Shown in pieces: positions 8,116 through 17,053 of a DNA stretch of 64,000 nt. Position 1 is the stretch's first letter. Every line of letters starts with the position of its first letter. Position numbers and translations under genes: made by a program. The notes under the pieces are model-generated. The model did no database searches. It saw only the letters and a program-made list of their open reading frames with translations, and was not told the origin of the DNA. Source of the DNA: Candidatus Omnitrophota bacterium (GTDB lineage: Bacteria; Omnitrophota; 4484-213); NCBI GenBank assembly GCA_003645805.1, contig QNCL01000001.1:1-64000 (forward strand). The letters run 5' to 3'.

Positions 8116-9306
8116 ATGCATCCTGCAACAGCAAACAGGTTAAAGCGACTTCCACCTTATTTGTTTACGGTGGTAGATGAATTAAGAGAAAAGGCTATGG
8201 AGAGAGGAATAGATGTTATTGATCTGAGTATGGGCAGTCCTGATCAACCTCCTCCTCCTGAGGCAGTAGAGGAACTCTATCGGGCAGCCAAGCAAGAAGG
8301 GAATCAACGCTATTCTCGAGAAGATGGAAAGATAGAGAAGAAGTTAAAAGAGGTTATTGCCAGGTGGTATGCAGGGCGTTTTGGAGTAGAACTGGATCCG
8401 AAGACAGAAGTCTTGCCTCTTATAGGTTCTAAAGAAGGAATTGCTCATCTTTCTTTGACTTTTTTAAATAATGATGATATTGCTCTTGTTCCTTCTCCGG
8501 CTTACCCTGTGCATTTTAATGGAGCAATTATGGCGGGAGGGATTCTCTATAACCTTCCTCTTAGAGAGGAGAAGGGGTATAAGCCAGAGTTGAAAAAGTT
8601 GGATAAGAGTATCGTGCGAATGGCTAAACTTCTCTTTTTAAGTTATCCTCACAATCCTACTACTGCCGTAGTAGACATCAATTTCTTTAAGGAAGTAGTA
8701 GATTGGGCAAAAGGGAAGGAAATAATCATAGGTAACGACTTGGCTTATTCAGATATTGTTTTTGATGGTTATAAAGCCCCTTCGCTTCTGCAGGTGAAAG
8801 GAGCAAAAGATTTTTGTGTAGAGTTTCATACTCTTTCCAAGTCTTATAATATGCCTGGATGGCGCATTGGTTTTTGTGTAGGCAATAGAGAGATTCTATC
8901 TGCTCTGAAGAAGACCAAGAGTTATATAGACTTTGGGCTATTTCGGGCTATTCAAGCCGCGGCAATAAAGGTTCTCTCAGGAGACCAGAGTTGTGTGAAA
9001 AGGACTGTAGAGATCTATAGAAAGAGAAGAGACTTATTTGTGAAAGGGTTAAAGGAAATGGGATGGGAAGTGGAAAAGCCCAAGGCTACTTTCTATATCT
9101 GGGCGCGCATCCCTTTAAAATACTCCGCTCTTACCTCTATGGAATTCACCCAACTCCTGATAGAGGAAGCAGGGATTGCTGTTGCTCCGGGGACAGGATT
9201 TGGTGAGTATGGAGAAGGATTTATTCGCTTTGCTTTGGTAGAGAATGAACAGAGATTAATAGTAGCGCTAGAGAGAATCAGGAAAATATTGGAGATAGAA
9301 GGATAG
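8116..9306 (+). CDS. alaC: PLP aminotransferase, alanine transaminase AlaC type
   Basis: A 396-residue class I/II aminotransferase. It starts with the NRLKRLPPYLFTVVDEL segment typical of E. coli AlaC and its relatives, has DLSMGSPD (36-43), GSKEGIAHL (104-112) and the PLP lysine K242 in TLSKSYNMPGWR. AlaC makes alanine from pyruvate and glutamate; LL-diaminopimelate aminotransferases are close homologues, so an alternative role in lysine and peptidoglycan precursor synthesis remains possible. A clear ggtgagg/gagg sits before ATG 8116. Alanine racemase lies 4.5 kb downstream, which fits alanine supply. Confidence 0.85.
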   Translation: MHPATANRLKRLPPYLFTVVDELREKAMERGIDVIDLSMGSPDQPPPPEAVEELYRAAKQEGNQRYSREDGKIEKKLKEVIARWYAGRFGVELDPKTEVLPLIGSKEGIAHLSLTFLNNDDIALVPSPAYPVHFNGAIMAGGILYNLPLREEKGYKPELKKLDKSIVRMAKLLFLSYPHNPTTAVVDINFFKEVVDWAKGKEIIIGNDLAYSDIVFDGYKAPSLLQVKGAKDFCVEFHTLSKSYNMPGWRIGFCVGNREILSALKKTKSYIDFGLFRAIQAAAIKVLSGDQSCVKRTVEIYRKRRDLFVKGLKEMGWEVEKPKATFYIWARIPLKYSALTSMEFTQLLIEEAGIAVAPGTGFGEYGEGFIRFALVENEQRLIVALERIRKILEIEG

Positions 9307-9367
9307 AAAGCATTGATCACAAATTTTGAAAAAGGTTTTTATATATGGGGAGGGAATTTATTCTACA

Positions 9368-10087
9368 ATGGCTTGCTTTATAGGCACTTCAGGCTGGTAT
9401 TATCCTCATTGGATAGAGCGATTTTATCCTCAGGAGATTCTCAAAAAAGACCTTCTTGCTTATTTCTCCTCGCATTTCTCTACTGTAGAGTTAAACAATA
9501 GTTTTTACCATCTACCGCGTAAAGAGAATTTTGAAAACTGGTATAGGAAAACTCCCAGAGGCTTTGTTTTTAGCGTAAAAGCAAGTCGCACAATTACCCA
9601 CTATAAGAGATTGGTAGATACAGAGGAATCCCTAAACCTGTTTTTAGAAAGGGTTCTTTATCTGAAAGAGAAGTTAGGACCCATCCTTTACCAATTACCT
9701 CCCTCCTTAGAGAAAGATATAGATCTGCTCAAACATTTTCTTTTTTCTCTTCCTACCCACCTACGGCAGACTATTGAATTTCGTCATTCCTCCTGGCTGG
9801 ATGAAGAGGTCTTTACTCTTCTGCAGAGGTTCAACATTGCCTATTGCATTATCAGTATGGGAAACTTTCCTGTATGTTTGAGGGCAAGCGCAGATTTTGT
9901 GTATATAAGGATGCATGGAGCAGTGCGCACTATCTCCTACTCGGAAAGGGAATTAAAAGAATGGGCAGGGTATATAAAGAAGTTTTTAAAAGAAGGGAAG
10001 GATGTCTATGTATACTTCAATAATGACTATCAAGGTTATGCGGTAGAGAATGCAAAAACACTCAAAGAGTTATTAGAGGGAAGATGA
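9368..10087 (+). CDS. DUF72 family protein (YecE-like)
   Basis: A 239-residue TIM-barrel-like protein of the DUF72 family, whose biochemical role is unknown. Recognisable are CFIGTSGWYYPHW at the N-terminus, FSTVELNNSFYHLP, FVFSVKASRTITH, and the C-terminal FNNDYQGYAVENA. I chose ATG 9368, just before the family start, over a TTG at 9326 because ggggaggg lies a short distance upstream and the family begins at this point. It overlaps the next gene by four bases. No partner suggests a function. Confidence 0.88.
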   Translation: MACFIGTSGWYYPHWIERFYPQEILKKDLLAYFSSHFSTVELNNSFYHLPRKENFENWYRKTPRGFVFSVKASRTITHYKRLVDTEESLNLFLERVLYLKEKLGPILYQLPPSLEKDIDLLKHFLFSLPTHLRQTIEFRHSSWLDEEVFTLLQRFNIAYCIISMGNFPVCLRASADFVYIRMHGAVRTISYSERELKEWAGYIKKFLKEGKDVYVYFNNDYQGYAVENAKTLKELLEGR

Positions 10088-11154
10088 GTAGAGAAAGGAA
10101 AGTAAAAGAGATAATAGTTTACCTGTTGATGTTATCCTTCTTTCTAACATATAATCTCGCTTTTTATTCAAAAGCGAAAGATAAAAAAACTGCTCCTCTA
10201 TCCAGATCTTTCCAGGAAGAGGTATGGAGAGAAAGGTTCAATAAGAAAATGATAGAAGACGAGAGCGTGCGTCAGAAGGCTTTGATATTAAGTTCTTTAT
10301 TCCTTCTATTTCTGCTATTAGGAAGCATCTCTTTGATAAACTTTTGTCGGCTGAATTTAGGCAGAAGGAAACCGATAGAGAGATTTGGCGAGAGGAAGAC
10401 AGTGGGTTGGGAAGTAGGAGATGTGCTGAAGGTAATAGTGCTCGTTCTTTTCTCTGTTTCTCTAATTCGCCTACTATTCTTTTTTGTTTTTACCGTTCTT
10501 GCTCTCACTCTCTCTCCGAGTGTAAGAATGATACTGAGTTCTCTTATTATAGACACTTTGCTTATCTTTTTTGTGATTTATTTTGTGCTCAAGAAATACA
10601 GACAGAATCTTACTTCCTTGGGAATAGAAGCAGGAAATCTTCTAAGGAAGATAAAACTGGGGATAAGTGCCTATATTACCATTACTCCTGTTCTTTTCAT
10701 TCTGCTTCTTATCTTAAACATCTGGATAGAGCGCTTTGACTATCATCCTCCTCTACATCCTCTGATGAGTTTAATCTTTAAGGAAGAAAGAGGAGTTGTT
10801 CTGCTTTTCCTCCTTCTTTTAGGCACAGTGATGGGACCAATTGCCGAGGAAATATTCTTTCGCGGATTTGCCTATCCAGCAATTAAGAAAAGGGTGGGAG
10901 TGTATCCCTCTATATTCTTTACTTCTTTCTTCTTTGCTCTCCTGCATCAGAGTTTATTTGCCTTTCTCCCTGTCCTCTTTTTGGGAATAGTATTGGCGTA
11001 TATCTATGAGAAAAGTAATTCTTTAATTCCTTGTATCACCCTGCATATCCTTCATAATTCTTTGATGATAGCAGGGGTGCTGTTTATTAAAGAGGTGAGT
11101 AATGAATATGCTTCTATTTGTTTTTCTTTTGGCCATCTTTGCTTCTCTTCATGA
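10084..11154 (+). CDS. CPBP/CAAX-type intramembrane glutamic protease
   Basis: A 356-residue polytopic membrane protein ending in an Abi/CPBP domain. The motif EEIFFR (E255, E256, R260) and a histidine at 288 in ALLHQS, plus a second histidine block TLHILHNS near the C-terminus, are the active-site motifs of Rce1-like glutamic proteases. The N-terminal half adds a signal-anchor helix, a periplasmic-looking basic stretch (about 30-65) and two more helices, which is longer than the minimal family. It overlaps the following zinc protease gene by 53 bases, so the two membrane proteases are likely co-expressed. Substrates are unknown. Confidence 0.82.
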   Translation: MSRERKVKEIIVYLLMLSFFLTYNLAFYSKAKDKKTAPLSRSFQEEVWRERFNKKMIEDESVRQKALILSSLFLLFLLLGSISLINFCRLNLGRRKPIERFGERKTVGWEVGDVLKVIVLVLFSVSLIRLLFFFVFTVLALTLSPSVRMILSSLIIDTLLIFFVIYFVLKKYRQNLTSLGIEAGNLLRKIKLGISAYITITPVLFILLLILNIWIERFDYHPPLHPLMSLIFKEERGVVLLFLLLLGTVMGPIAEEIFFRGFAYPAIKKRVGVYPSIFFTSFFFALLHQSLFAFLPVLFLGIVLAYIYEKSNSLIPCITLHILHNSLMIAGVLFIKEVSNEYASICFSFGHLCFSS

Positions 11155-11704
11155 GTATGCCCATGGCTGGGTAGCCTATAAGTTAGGAGATCCGACTGCT
11201 AAGTATGCGGGAAGGCTTACTTTAAACCCTCTGGCACATATAGACCCGATGATGAGTATCTTTCTCCCTCTAATTTTGCTCTGGATTACAAATGGAGCAT
11301 TTGCTTTTGCTGCGGCTAAACCTGTGCCAGTGAACTTTAACAATCTGAGAAATCCCCGGCGAGATATGCTCTGGGTAGGTATTGCTGGGCCTGGAAGCAA
11401 TTTTCTTTCTGCCTTTGCTCTTTCTCTCCTGCTAAAGTTTTTCCCTCTGGGGCTACTTAAGCCTCTTCTGGAGATAGGAATTTTTGTAAACATAATCTTG
11501 GCAGTATTTAATCTTATCCCCATTCCCCCTTTGGATGGCTCAAGGGTGGTTATGGGGCTTCTTCCGCGAGAGTATGCTTACTCCTATGCCCGATTAGAAC
11601 CTTATGGCTTCTTCATTCTGATAGGATTAATGTTTATGGGATTTTTGCGGGTAGTTTTTCCTGTAATAATAATCATCTCTCGCTGGTTGGGAGCAGGAAT
11701 TTAG
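11102..11704 (+). CDS. Site-2 protease family (M50B) membrane metalloprotease
   Basis: A 200-residue intramembrane zinc protease. HEYAH (H17, E18, H21) is the zinc motif, LNPLAHIDP follows, and the third ligand is D145 in NLIPIPPLDG. This compact form without a PDZ domain is widespread; it is often found near trpS/scpA, but here it follows a CPBP protease. ATG 11102 has gaggtgag upstream and starts within the preceding gene. The last codons and stop lie in a 13-base tandem repeat. Confidence 0.9.
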   Translation: MNMLLFVFLLAIFASLHEYAHGWVAYKLGDPTAKYAGRLTLNPLAHIDPMMSIFLPLILLWITNGAFAFAAAKPVPVNFNNLRNPRRDMLWVGIAGPGSNFLSAFALSLLLKFFPLGLLKPLLEIGIFVNIILAVFNLIPIPPLDGSRVVMGLLPREYAYSYARLEPYGFFILIGLMFMGFLRVVFPVIIIISRWLGAGI

Positions 11705-11722
11705 AAAAGGAATTTAGAAAAG
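11697..11722 (+). repeat. Tandem 13-base duplication at the S2P-thiL junction
   Basis: Two perfect adjacent copies of gaatttagaaaag. The first copy contains the last codon and TAG stop of the site-2 protease gene; the second is intergenic, ends in aaaag and supplies the weak ribosome-binding region for thiL. It looks like a recent slippage duplication. Confidence 0.8.
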
Positions 11723-11727
11723 GTATA

Positions 11728-12660
11728 ATGAAACTTGCTCAGATTGGGGAAATAGAGGTAATTAGGAGACTTACTCAGCATCTTAAAGGAAATGGAGAAG
11801 TCATCCGAGGAGTGGGAGATGATGCTGCTGTTCTTGCTTATTCAGCCAGGGAGTATCTTTTGTTTAGCACAGATATGCTTATAGGGGGCGTGCATTTTCC
11901 TTCCCTTGCAGACTTGAGAGCAAAAAGAGAGCAGAGGAGTGCCTTCTACAATGTGGGATGGAAGGCGTTAGCCTGTAGTATTAGCGATATCATCGCTATG
12001 GGGGGAATCCCTCAGCATTGTCTTATCTCTTTAGGATTAAGGGCAGATATGGACTATTCTCTCCTCAAACAGTTATATACAGGAATAGAAGAGATTGCTT
12101 CTCACTATAGGATAAACATTGTGGGAGGGGATGTGGTGGAGAGCGAAGAGATGGTAGTAAATATTGCTTTGCTGGGAAGGGTAAAAAAGGAGAATCTTGT
12201 TCTTCGCTCAGGAGCAAAAGTAGGAGATAGGATTCTACTCAGCGGAGAGTTGCGGAGGAAGGAAAAACACAGGGAACTTCCTCCGTTAGATAAAGTCCAG
12301 ACTTTAATCAAGAGGTTTAATATCCATTCTATGATCGATATCTCCGATGGCTTAATCTTAGACCTATCTCGGATTATAAAAGAAAGCAAGAAGGGAGCAA
12401 AGATTTATTTAGAAAAGATTCCCATATCTCCTTCCAGAAATAGAAGAAAGGATCTGCTTAGAGAAGCACTCTATGGAGGTGAAGAGTTTGAATTGCTGTT
12501 CACCACCGATAAGGACTCGGCAGAGAGGATAGTTCAGGAGAGTCTGGGATACATTATTGGAGAGATTAACGGAAAGAAAGGAGTGATAGAATCTTCGCAA
12601 GGAAAAAGGATAGAGATAGATGGTTATCAACATTTTAAGGACAATCACCCATTCACCTGA
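11728..12660 (+). CDS. thiL: Thiamine-monophosphate kinase
   Basis: Phosphorylates thiamine monophosphate to the diphosphate cofactor. The protein is 310 residues with GVGDDAAVL (28-36, metal-binding aspartates), FSTDMLIGGVHF, the SDIIAMGG loop and IDISDGL in the C-terminal half, all typical of ThiL in the PurM-like ATP-binding superfamily. The product serves the ferredoxin oxidoreductase and acetolactate synthase encoded nearby. Its 3' end overlaps tsaE by 41 bases. Confidence 0.93.
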   Translation: MKLAQIGEIEVIRRLTQHLKGNGEVIRGVGDDAAVLAYSAREYLLFSTDMLIGGVHFPSLADLRAKREQRSAFYNVGWKALACSISDIIAMGGIPQHCLISLGLRADMDYSLLKQLYTGIEEIASHYRINIVGGDVVESEEMVVNIALLGRVKKENLVLRSGAKVGDRILLSGELRRKEKHRELPPLDKVQTLIKRFNIHSMIDISDGLILDLSRIIKESKKGAKIYLEKIPISPSRNRRKDLLREALYGGEEFELLFTTDKDSAERIVQESLGYIIGEINGKKGVIESSQGKRIEIDGYQHFKDNHPFT

Positions 12661-13063
12661 AGAGACAAAGGGTTTAGGAGAGAAACTTGCAGAGAGATTG
12701 AGAGAAGGAGATATCGTTGCCCTCCTTGGAGAATTGGGTTCAGGAAAGACCACCATAATTCAAGGGATAGTCAAGGGTCTGGGGGGTCCCGCTCAGTCTG
12801 TAAGTAGCCCTTCTTTTGTAATTCTCAAGCAATATAAAGGAAGGTTTCTCATCTATCATTTTGATCTCTACCGTATAAAAGACTTTAGCGAACTAATAGA
12901 GGTGGGATATCCGGATTTTTTTTACACAAAAGGAGTGGTATTGATTGAGTGGGCAGAGAAGGTAGAGGAGCATCTTAAAGAATATATGAAGATAAAAATG
13001 GAGTATATAAGCCCGCAGGAGCGCAGGATCGAGGTATCTATGGTGAAGAAGAAAACAGATTGA
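12620..13063 (+). CDS. tsaE: tRNA threonylcarbamoyladenosine biosynthesis ATPase TsaE
   Basis: A 147-residue P-loop ATPase that supports the TsaBD complex making t6A37. The Walker A motif is GELGSGKTT (37-45). SSPSFV and HFDLYR, followed by LIEWAEKV, are family signatures. It starts inside thiL, giving a 41-base overlap, and is followed after about 80 bases by tsaB. tsaD is not in the window. Confidence 0.93.
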   Translation: MVINILRTITHSPEETKGLGEKLAERLREGDIVALLGELGSGKTTIIQGIVKGLGGPAQSVSSPSFVILKQYKGRFLIYHFDLYRIKDFSELIEVGYPDFFYTKGVVLIEWAEKVEEHLKEYMKIKMEYISPQERRIEVSMVKKKTD

Positions 13064-13144
13064 GGGTAAACCACAAGTAAGAAGAGCCTTCTTCAATCCT
13101 TTGTTAAAACTTCCTTTCAATCTTCTTAGGTATATCAAGACTTT

Positions 13145-13873
13145 ATGTCAAAAAGGTTAAACAAAGAAATAATTCTGCTTGCTTTCTCTACTTCCAGTAA
13201 GAGGTTAAGTGTTGCTTTAACTAAAGGAGAGAAGGTAGTTAAAGAGATAAATCAATCTGCAGGATTGCTTCATTCTCAGAAGCTCTTACCTGCCATAGCC
13301 ACTATTCTTTCCTCTCTCTGTTTATCCATAGAAGATATAGAGGCTTTTGCCATAGATATTGGTCCCGGTTCTTTTACAGGTCTGCGTATTGGGCTGGCAA
13401 CCTTAAAAGGCTTGGTCTTTGGCAGGAAGAAGAAGGTAATAGCAGTTTCTTCCTTGGAGGTATTAGCCAGGAAAACAGCAGAACATTTTCTTTCCTTTTC
13501 TCTGCCTTCTTGCTCTCTCTTTCCAATTATTGATGCTAAGCAGGAGAAAGTTTATACAGCAATTTATACTGCAAAAAAGAAGGAAAACAAGATAGTCCTG
13601 AAGAGAGAGACAGGGTATCAGGTGCTTAATATAAGGGAGTTATTAAGGAGAATAAAAAAAAGAAAACAGGTTGTGTTTACTGGAGACGGAATAGAGAGGT
13701 ATCAAGACATTATTTTATCAGAGAAGAAAGAGATTAGGTTTGCAGAGCACCGTTTCTGGTTTCCTTATGCCTCCGTAATTTCTGAGATTGCCTTAAAGAA
13801 GTTGAAAAGAGGGGAAGTGGAGGATATAGAGCGATTGAGTCCAATGTATCTAATCCCTTCTCCATTTGCATAA
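13145..13873 (+). CDS. tsaB: tRNA threonylcarbamoyladenosine biosynthesis protein TsaB
   Basis: ASKHA-fold, catalytically inactive partner of TsaD in t6A synthesis. The N-terminus has LAFSTSSKRLSVAL followed by HSQKLLPAI, and the signature DIGPGSFTGLRIGLATLKG is clear. The 242-residue length is normal. The 81 bases before it show no gene and no convincing promoter. With mtaB and tsaE, the window holds three steps of ms2t6A tRNA modification. Confidence 0.93.
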   Translation: MSKRLNKEIILLAFSTSSKRLSVALTKGEKVVKEINQSAGLLHSQKLLPAIATILSSLCLSIEDIEAFAIDIGPGSFTGLRIGLATLKGLVFGRKKKVIAVSSLEVLARKTAEHFLSFSLPSCSLFPIIDAKQEKVYTAIYTAKKKENKIVLKRETGYQVLNIRELLRRIKKRKQVVFTGDGIERYQDIILSEKKEIRFAEHRFWFPYASVISEIALKKLKRGEVEDIERLSPMYLIPSPFA

Positions 13874-13885
13874 TAACATAATAAA

Positions 13886-15046
13886 ATGAATAATAGAAAA
13901 GAGCACCATTTTGAACACAAACACAGTTGGGTGGAAATAGATCTCTCGGCCTTAGCCCACAACCTCTTTCAGATAAGAAAAAGAATAGAGAGGATTACTT
14001 TTTCTGAAAAGAGAAAGGTAGGGATATTAGCGGTGGTCAAAGATAATGCTTATGGACATGGATTGGAAGAGGTTGCTCGTTTGCTCAGCAGGGAAGGGGT
14101 TGAGTATCTGGCGGTCTCCAGCATAGAAGAGGGGAAAAAGCTAAGGGACGCAGGAGTAAAGATTCCCATTCTGAACTTAGGAAGCGTCTATTCGTTAGAG
14201 GAGATTGAGGAAGGAGTGAAATATGGAATCACCCAGACAGTTTTTAGTAGAGAGGTGATAGAGTTATTAAACAGAGAAGCAATAAAAAAGCAGAAGAAGG
14301 TAAAGGTGCATCTTAAGATCGATACAGGAATGGGGAGATTGGGGATTTTGCTTCCCGAAGCAGAGGATTTAGCCGAACAGATATCTTCTCTGAGCGCATT
14401 GACCTTAGAGGGTGTATTCACTCATCTTCCTCATCCTATAGAGAAAGAGTTTACCCTTGAACAACTCAGGTGCTTCAGGTCTTTTCTGGAGAGATTAAAA
14501 AAGAAAGGGATTTTTCCTGTCTATCAGCATACCGCTAACAGTCTTGCTTTCCTTTCTTTTTCTCAGAGTTGGTTCAATCTTATCCGCCCAGGACTAATCC
14601 TCTATGGAATCTATCCCCACATCTGTTTAGAGAAAGAGATAGATTTGCAACCTATACTCTCTTGGAAGACCAGAGTTGTGTATGTGAAAGATATCCCCAA
14701 GGGTTGGAGTGTAGGTTATGAAAGGAGTTATATAGCCAAGAGCAAGGAGAGGATAGCGATATTGTCCGCAGGATATAGTGATGGTTATCCCTATGCACTC
14801 TCCAACAAAGCGCGGGTGCTGATAAAAGGCAAATTTTTCCCCCTAATAGGAAAGGTTTGTATGGACCAGATTATTGTGCGGGTAGATGAAAGGGTAAAGG
14901 TGAAGGATGAGGTAGTGTTGATAGGAAGACAAGGAGATAAGCGAATAAGCGCAGAAGAGTTAGCCGAAAAAGCAGGTAGTATCCCCTATGAGATAGTCTG
15001 CAGACTTACCCACCTACCTCATATCTTCAAAGAAGGTAATGATTGA
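13886..15046 (+). CDS. alr: Alanine racemase
   Basis: PLP enzyme interconverting L- and D-alanine for peptidoglycan. The PLP lysine is K52 in VVKDNAYGHG. GMGRLG and the catalytic-tyrosine region SAGYSDGYPYALSN are present, and the length of 386 residues is standard. It follows tsaB by 12 bases. Its TGA stop forms part of the -35 box of the ilvB promoter. Confidence 0.95.
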   Translation: MNNRKEHHFEHKHSWVEIDLSALAHNLFQIRKRIERITFSEKRKVGILAVVKDNAYGHGLEEVARLLSREGVEYLAVSSIEEGKKLRDAGVKIPILNLGSVYSLEEIEEGVKYGITQTVFSREVIELLNREAIKKQKKVKVHLKIDTGMGRLGILLPEAEDLAEQISSLSALTLEGVFTHLPHPIEKEFTLEQLRCFRSFLERLKKKGIFPVYQHTANSLAFLSFSQSWFNLIRPGLILYGIYPHICLEKEIDLQPILSWKTRVVYVKDIPKGWSVGYERSYIAKSKERIAILSAGYSDGYPYALSNKARVLIKGKFFPLIGKVCMDQIIVRVDERVKVKDEVVLIGRQGDKRISAEELAEKAGSIPYEIVCRLTHLPHIFKEGND

Positions 15047-15071
15047 CAACAGAAAAGAGAGAGAGTAAAAT
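15043..15071 (+). promoter_or_regulatory. Sigma-70-type promoter for ilvB
   Basis: TTGACA at 15043-15048, a 17-base spacer and TAAAAT at 15066-15071. The -35 is a perfect consensus and includes the TGA stop of alr. It gives a leader of roughly 35 bases before ilvB, with aaggagag in it. No attenuator-like hairpin is visible. Confidence 0.75.
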
Positions 15072-15113
15072 AGAATAATCTATTTAAGGAGAGAAACGCA
15101 GATAGGTGTATTA

Positions 15114-16784
15114 ATGAAGAAATTAAAAGGGGCGCAGATCTTGGTAGAGACATTGAAGAGAGAAGGGGTGGAGTACATCTTTGGACATCCAGGAGGAGCA
15201 GTCCTGCCTATCTTTGATGCGCTTTATCAATCTCCTCTGAGATTTATTCTCACCCGCCATGAGCAAGGAGCAGCACATGCCGCAGATGGATATGCACGCG
15301 CTACTGGAAAAGTAGGGGTATGCATTGCTACTTCAGGACCAGGGGCTACAAATCTGGTTACGGGAATTGCCACCGCTAATATGGATTCTGTGCCGATGGT
15401 CATCTTTACTGGTCAGGTAAAGAGGAAGTTGATAGGAAATGATGCATTTCAGGAAGCGGATGTGACAGGGATTACCCGCCCCATTACCAAACATAGTTAT
15501 CTGGTGAAGAAAACAGAGGATTTAGCACGGATAATCAGGGAGGCGTTCTATATTGCCTCCACAGGTAGACCCGGACCAGTGCTTGTAGATTTACCCGTGG
15601 ATGTAAGTATGGAAGAGACGGAGTATGTTTACCCCGAGAAGGTTTCTCTGCGTGGTTATAAACCAACCTATTTTGGCCATCCCGGGCAGATAAAGAAAGC
15701 CTGTAGATTAATCAAGGAAGCGAAAAAGCCCATTATCTATGCAGGAGGAGGAGTTATTATCTCCGGGGCTATGGAGGAACTTAAGAAATTGGTGGAGAAG
15801 ACATCTATTCCTGTTACTACTACATTATTAGGTTTAGGAAGTTTTCCCGAAACTCATCCTCTTTCTCTGAAGATGTTAGGGATGCACGGCACGGTTTATG
15901 CAAACTACGCAATAATGAACTCTGACCTGATTATCGCTATTGGTGCTCGCTTTGATGACCGTGTTACCGGGGATGTGGAGAAATTTGCTCCCCAAGCAAA
16001 GATAATTCACATTGATATTGACCCTACAGCAATCAGCAAGAACATTCCTGTAGATGTTCCTATTGTAGGAGATGCAAAGAATGTTCTAAAAGAACTGAAC
16101 AGGATTGTGGAGAAACCAGAGATTGATTCTTGGTTAGAACAGGTAAGGGAATGGAAGAGAAAAAATCCCTTGCGCTATGAAAAAACAGGAGGCTTGAAGC
16201 CTCAGTATATAGTAGAGGAGATATATAACCTGACTAAAGGAGAGGCGATAATTGTCACAGAAGTAGGACAAAATCAGATGTGGGCAGCACAATTTTATAA
16301 TTACACCCGAGCCCGCACATTCCTTTCCAGTGGAGGACTGGGAACAATGGGATATGGACTGCCTGCGGCTATTGGAGCGCAAATTGGCTGTCCGGATAAA
16401 ATAGTATTTGATATTGCTGGCGATGGCTCTATACAGATGAATATTCAAGAGTTAATCACTGCGGTCTTGAATAAATTGCCCATCAAGGTTGTTATCTTAG
16501 ATAATGGTTATCTGGGAATGGTCAGGCAATGGCAGGAGTTATTCTATCAGCGTAGATACTCCCATACTCGTCTTATCAACCCAGATTTTGTAAAATTAGC
16601 CGAGGCTTATGGAGCAGTAGGACTAAGAGTAGGAAAGAAAGAAGAGGTGGTGCCGGCTTTGGAGAAGGCTTTGGCAGAGAAGGTGAAGCCAGTAGTGATA
16701 GATTTTATGATTGAGCAAGAAGAGAATGTTTTTCCAATGGTGCCTGCAGGGGAGGCTATAGATCGAATGATAGAGATGGCTTGA
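15114..16784 (+). CDS. ilvB: Acetolactate synthase large (catalytic) subunit
   Basis: ThDP- and FAD-dependent enzyme that condenses pyruvate to acetolactate (or with 2-oxobutyrate) as the first common step to valine, leucine and isoleucine. At 556 residues it has GHPGGAVLPIFDAL (24-37), the catalytic-glutamate region RHEQGAAHAADGYAR, GARFDDRVTG in the central domain and the ThDP site GDGSIQMNIQEL. The regulatory subunit ilvN is not adjacent but 20 kb downstream, and ilvC is at 22.8 kb. It has its own promoter and is followed by two tRNA genes. Confidence 0.95.
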   Translation: MKKLKGAQILVETLKREGVEYIFGHPGGAVLPIFDALYQSPLRFILTRHEQGAAHAADGYARATGKVGVCIATSGPGATNLVTGIATANMDSVPMVIFTGQVKRKLIGNDAFQEADVTGITRPITKHSYLVKKTEDLARIIREAFYIASTGRPGPVLVDLPVDVSMEETEYVYPEKVSLRGYKPTYFGHPGQIKKACRLIKEAKKPIIYAGGGVIISGAMEELKKLVEKTSIPVTTTLLGLGSFPETHPLSLKMLGMHGTVYANYAIMNSDLIIAIGARFDDRVTGDVEKFAPQAKIIHIDIDPTAISKNIPVDVPIVGDAKNVLKELNRIVEKPEIDSWLEQVREWKRKNPLRYEKTGGLKPQYIVEEIYNLTKGEAIIVTEVGQNQMWAAQFYNYTRARTFLSSGGLGTMGYGLPAAIGAQIGCPDKIVFDIAGDGSIQMNIQELITAVLNKLPIKVVILDNGYLGMVRQWQELFYQRRYSHTRLINPDFVKLAEAYGAVGLRVGKKEEVVPALEKALAEKVKPVVIDFMIEQEENVFPMVPAGEAIDRMIEMA

Positions 16785-16808
16785 GATAGAGAGATAAACC
16801 GAGACAGA

Positions 16809-16882
16809 GGCGCGATGGCCGAGGAGTTAGGCAGCGGTCTGCAAAACCGCACACATCGGTGCAAATCCGATTCGCGCCTCCA
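16809..16882 (+). tRNA. tRNA-Cys (GCA)
   Basis: A complete cloverleaf with acceptor stem ggcgcga/tcgcgcc, anticodon GCA in the loop of cggtct-GCA-aaaccg, T-loop ttcgaat-like region gcaaatc, discriminator U73 (the identity base for cysteine) and an encoded CCA end. Stems are GC-rich. Confidence 0.95.
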
Positions 16883-16929
16883 AATGTTTCTTTTAATCTC
16901 TATAATCTGGAGAGAGAAACAAAAAACTT

Positions 16930-17019
16930 GCCGGGATGGCGGAATTTGGTAGACGCCTGGGACTTAAAATCCCATGTCCTTTTTAGGACGTGTCGGTTCG
17001 AGTCCGACTCCCGGCACCA
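16930..17019 (+). tRNA. tRNA-Leu (TAA)
   Basis: Class II tRNA with a long variable arm (tgtcctttttaggacg region). Acceptor stem gccggga/tcccggc, anticodon stem tggga/tccca enclosing cTTAaaa so the anticodon is TAA, T arm gtcggttcgagtccgac, discriminator A and encoded CCA. Confidence 0.95.
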
Positions 17020-17053
17020 GCGAGGCATCCAAGGATATTTTTGAATTACAGAA

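Noticed and set aside
16859..17044. An open frame running through the two tRNA genes.
   Set aside because: It spans tRNA-Cys and tRNA-Leu, which are fully supported as RNAs.
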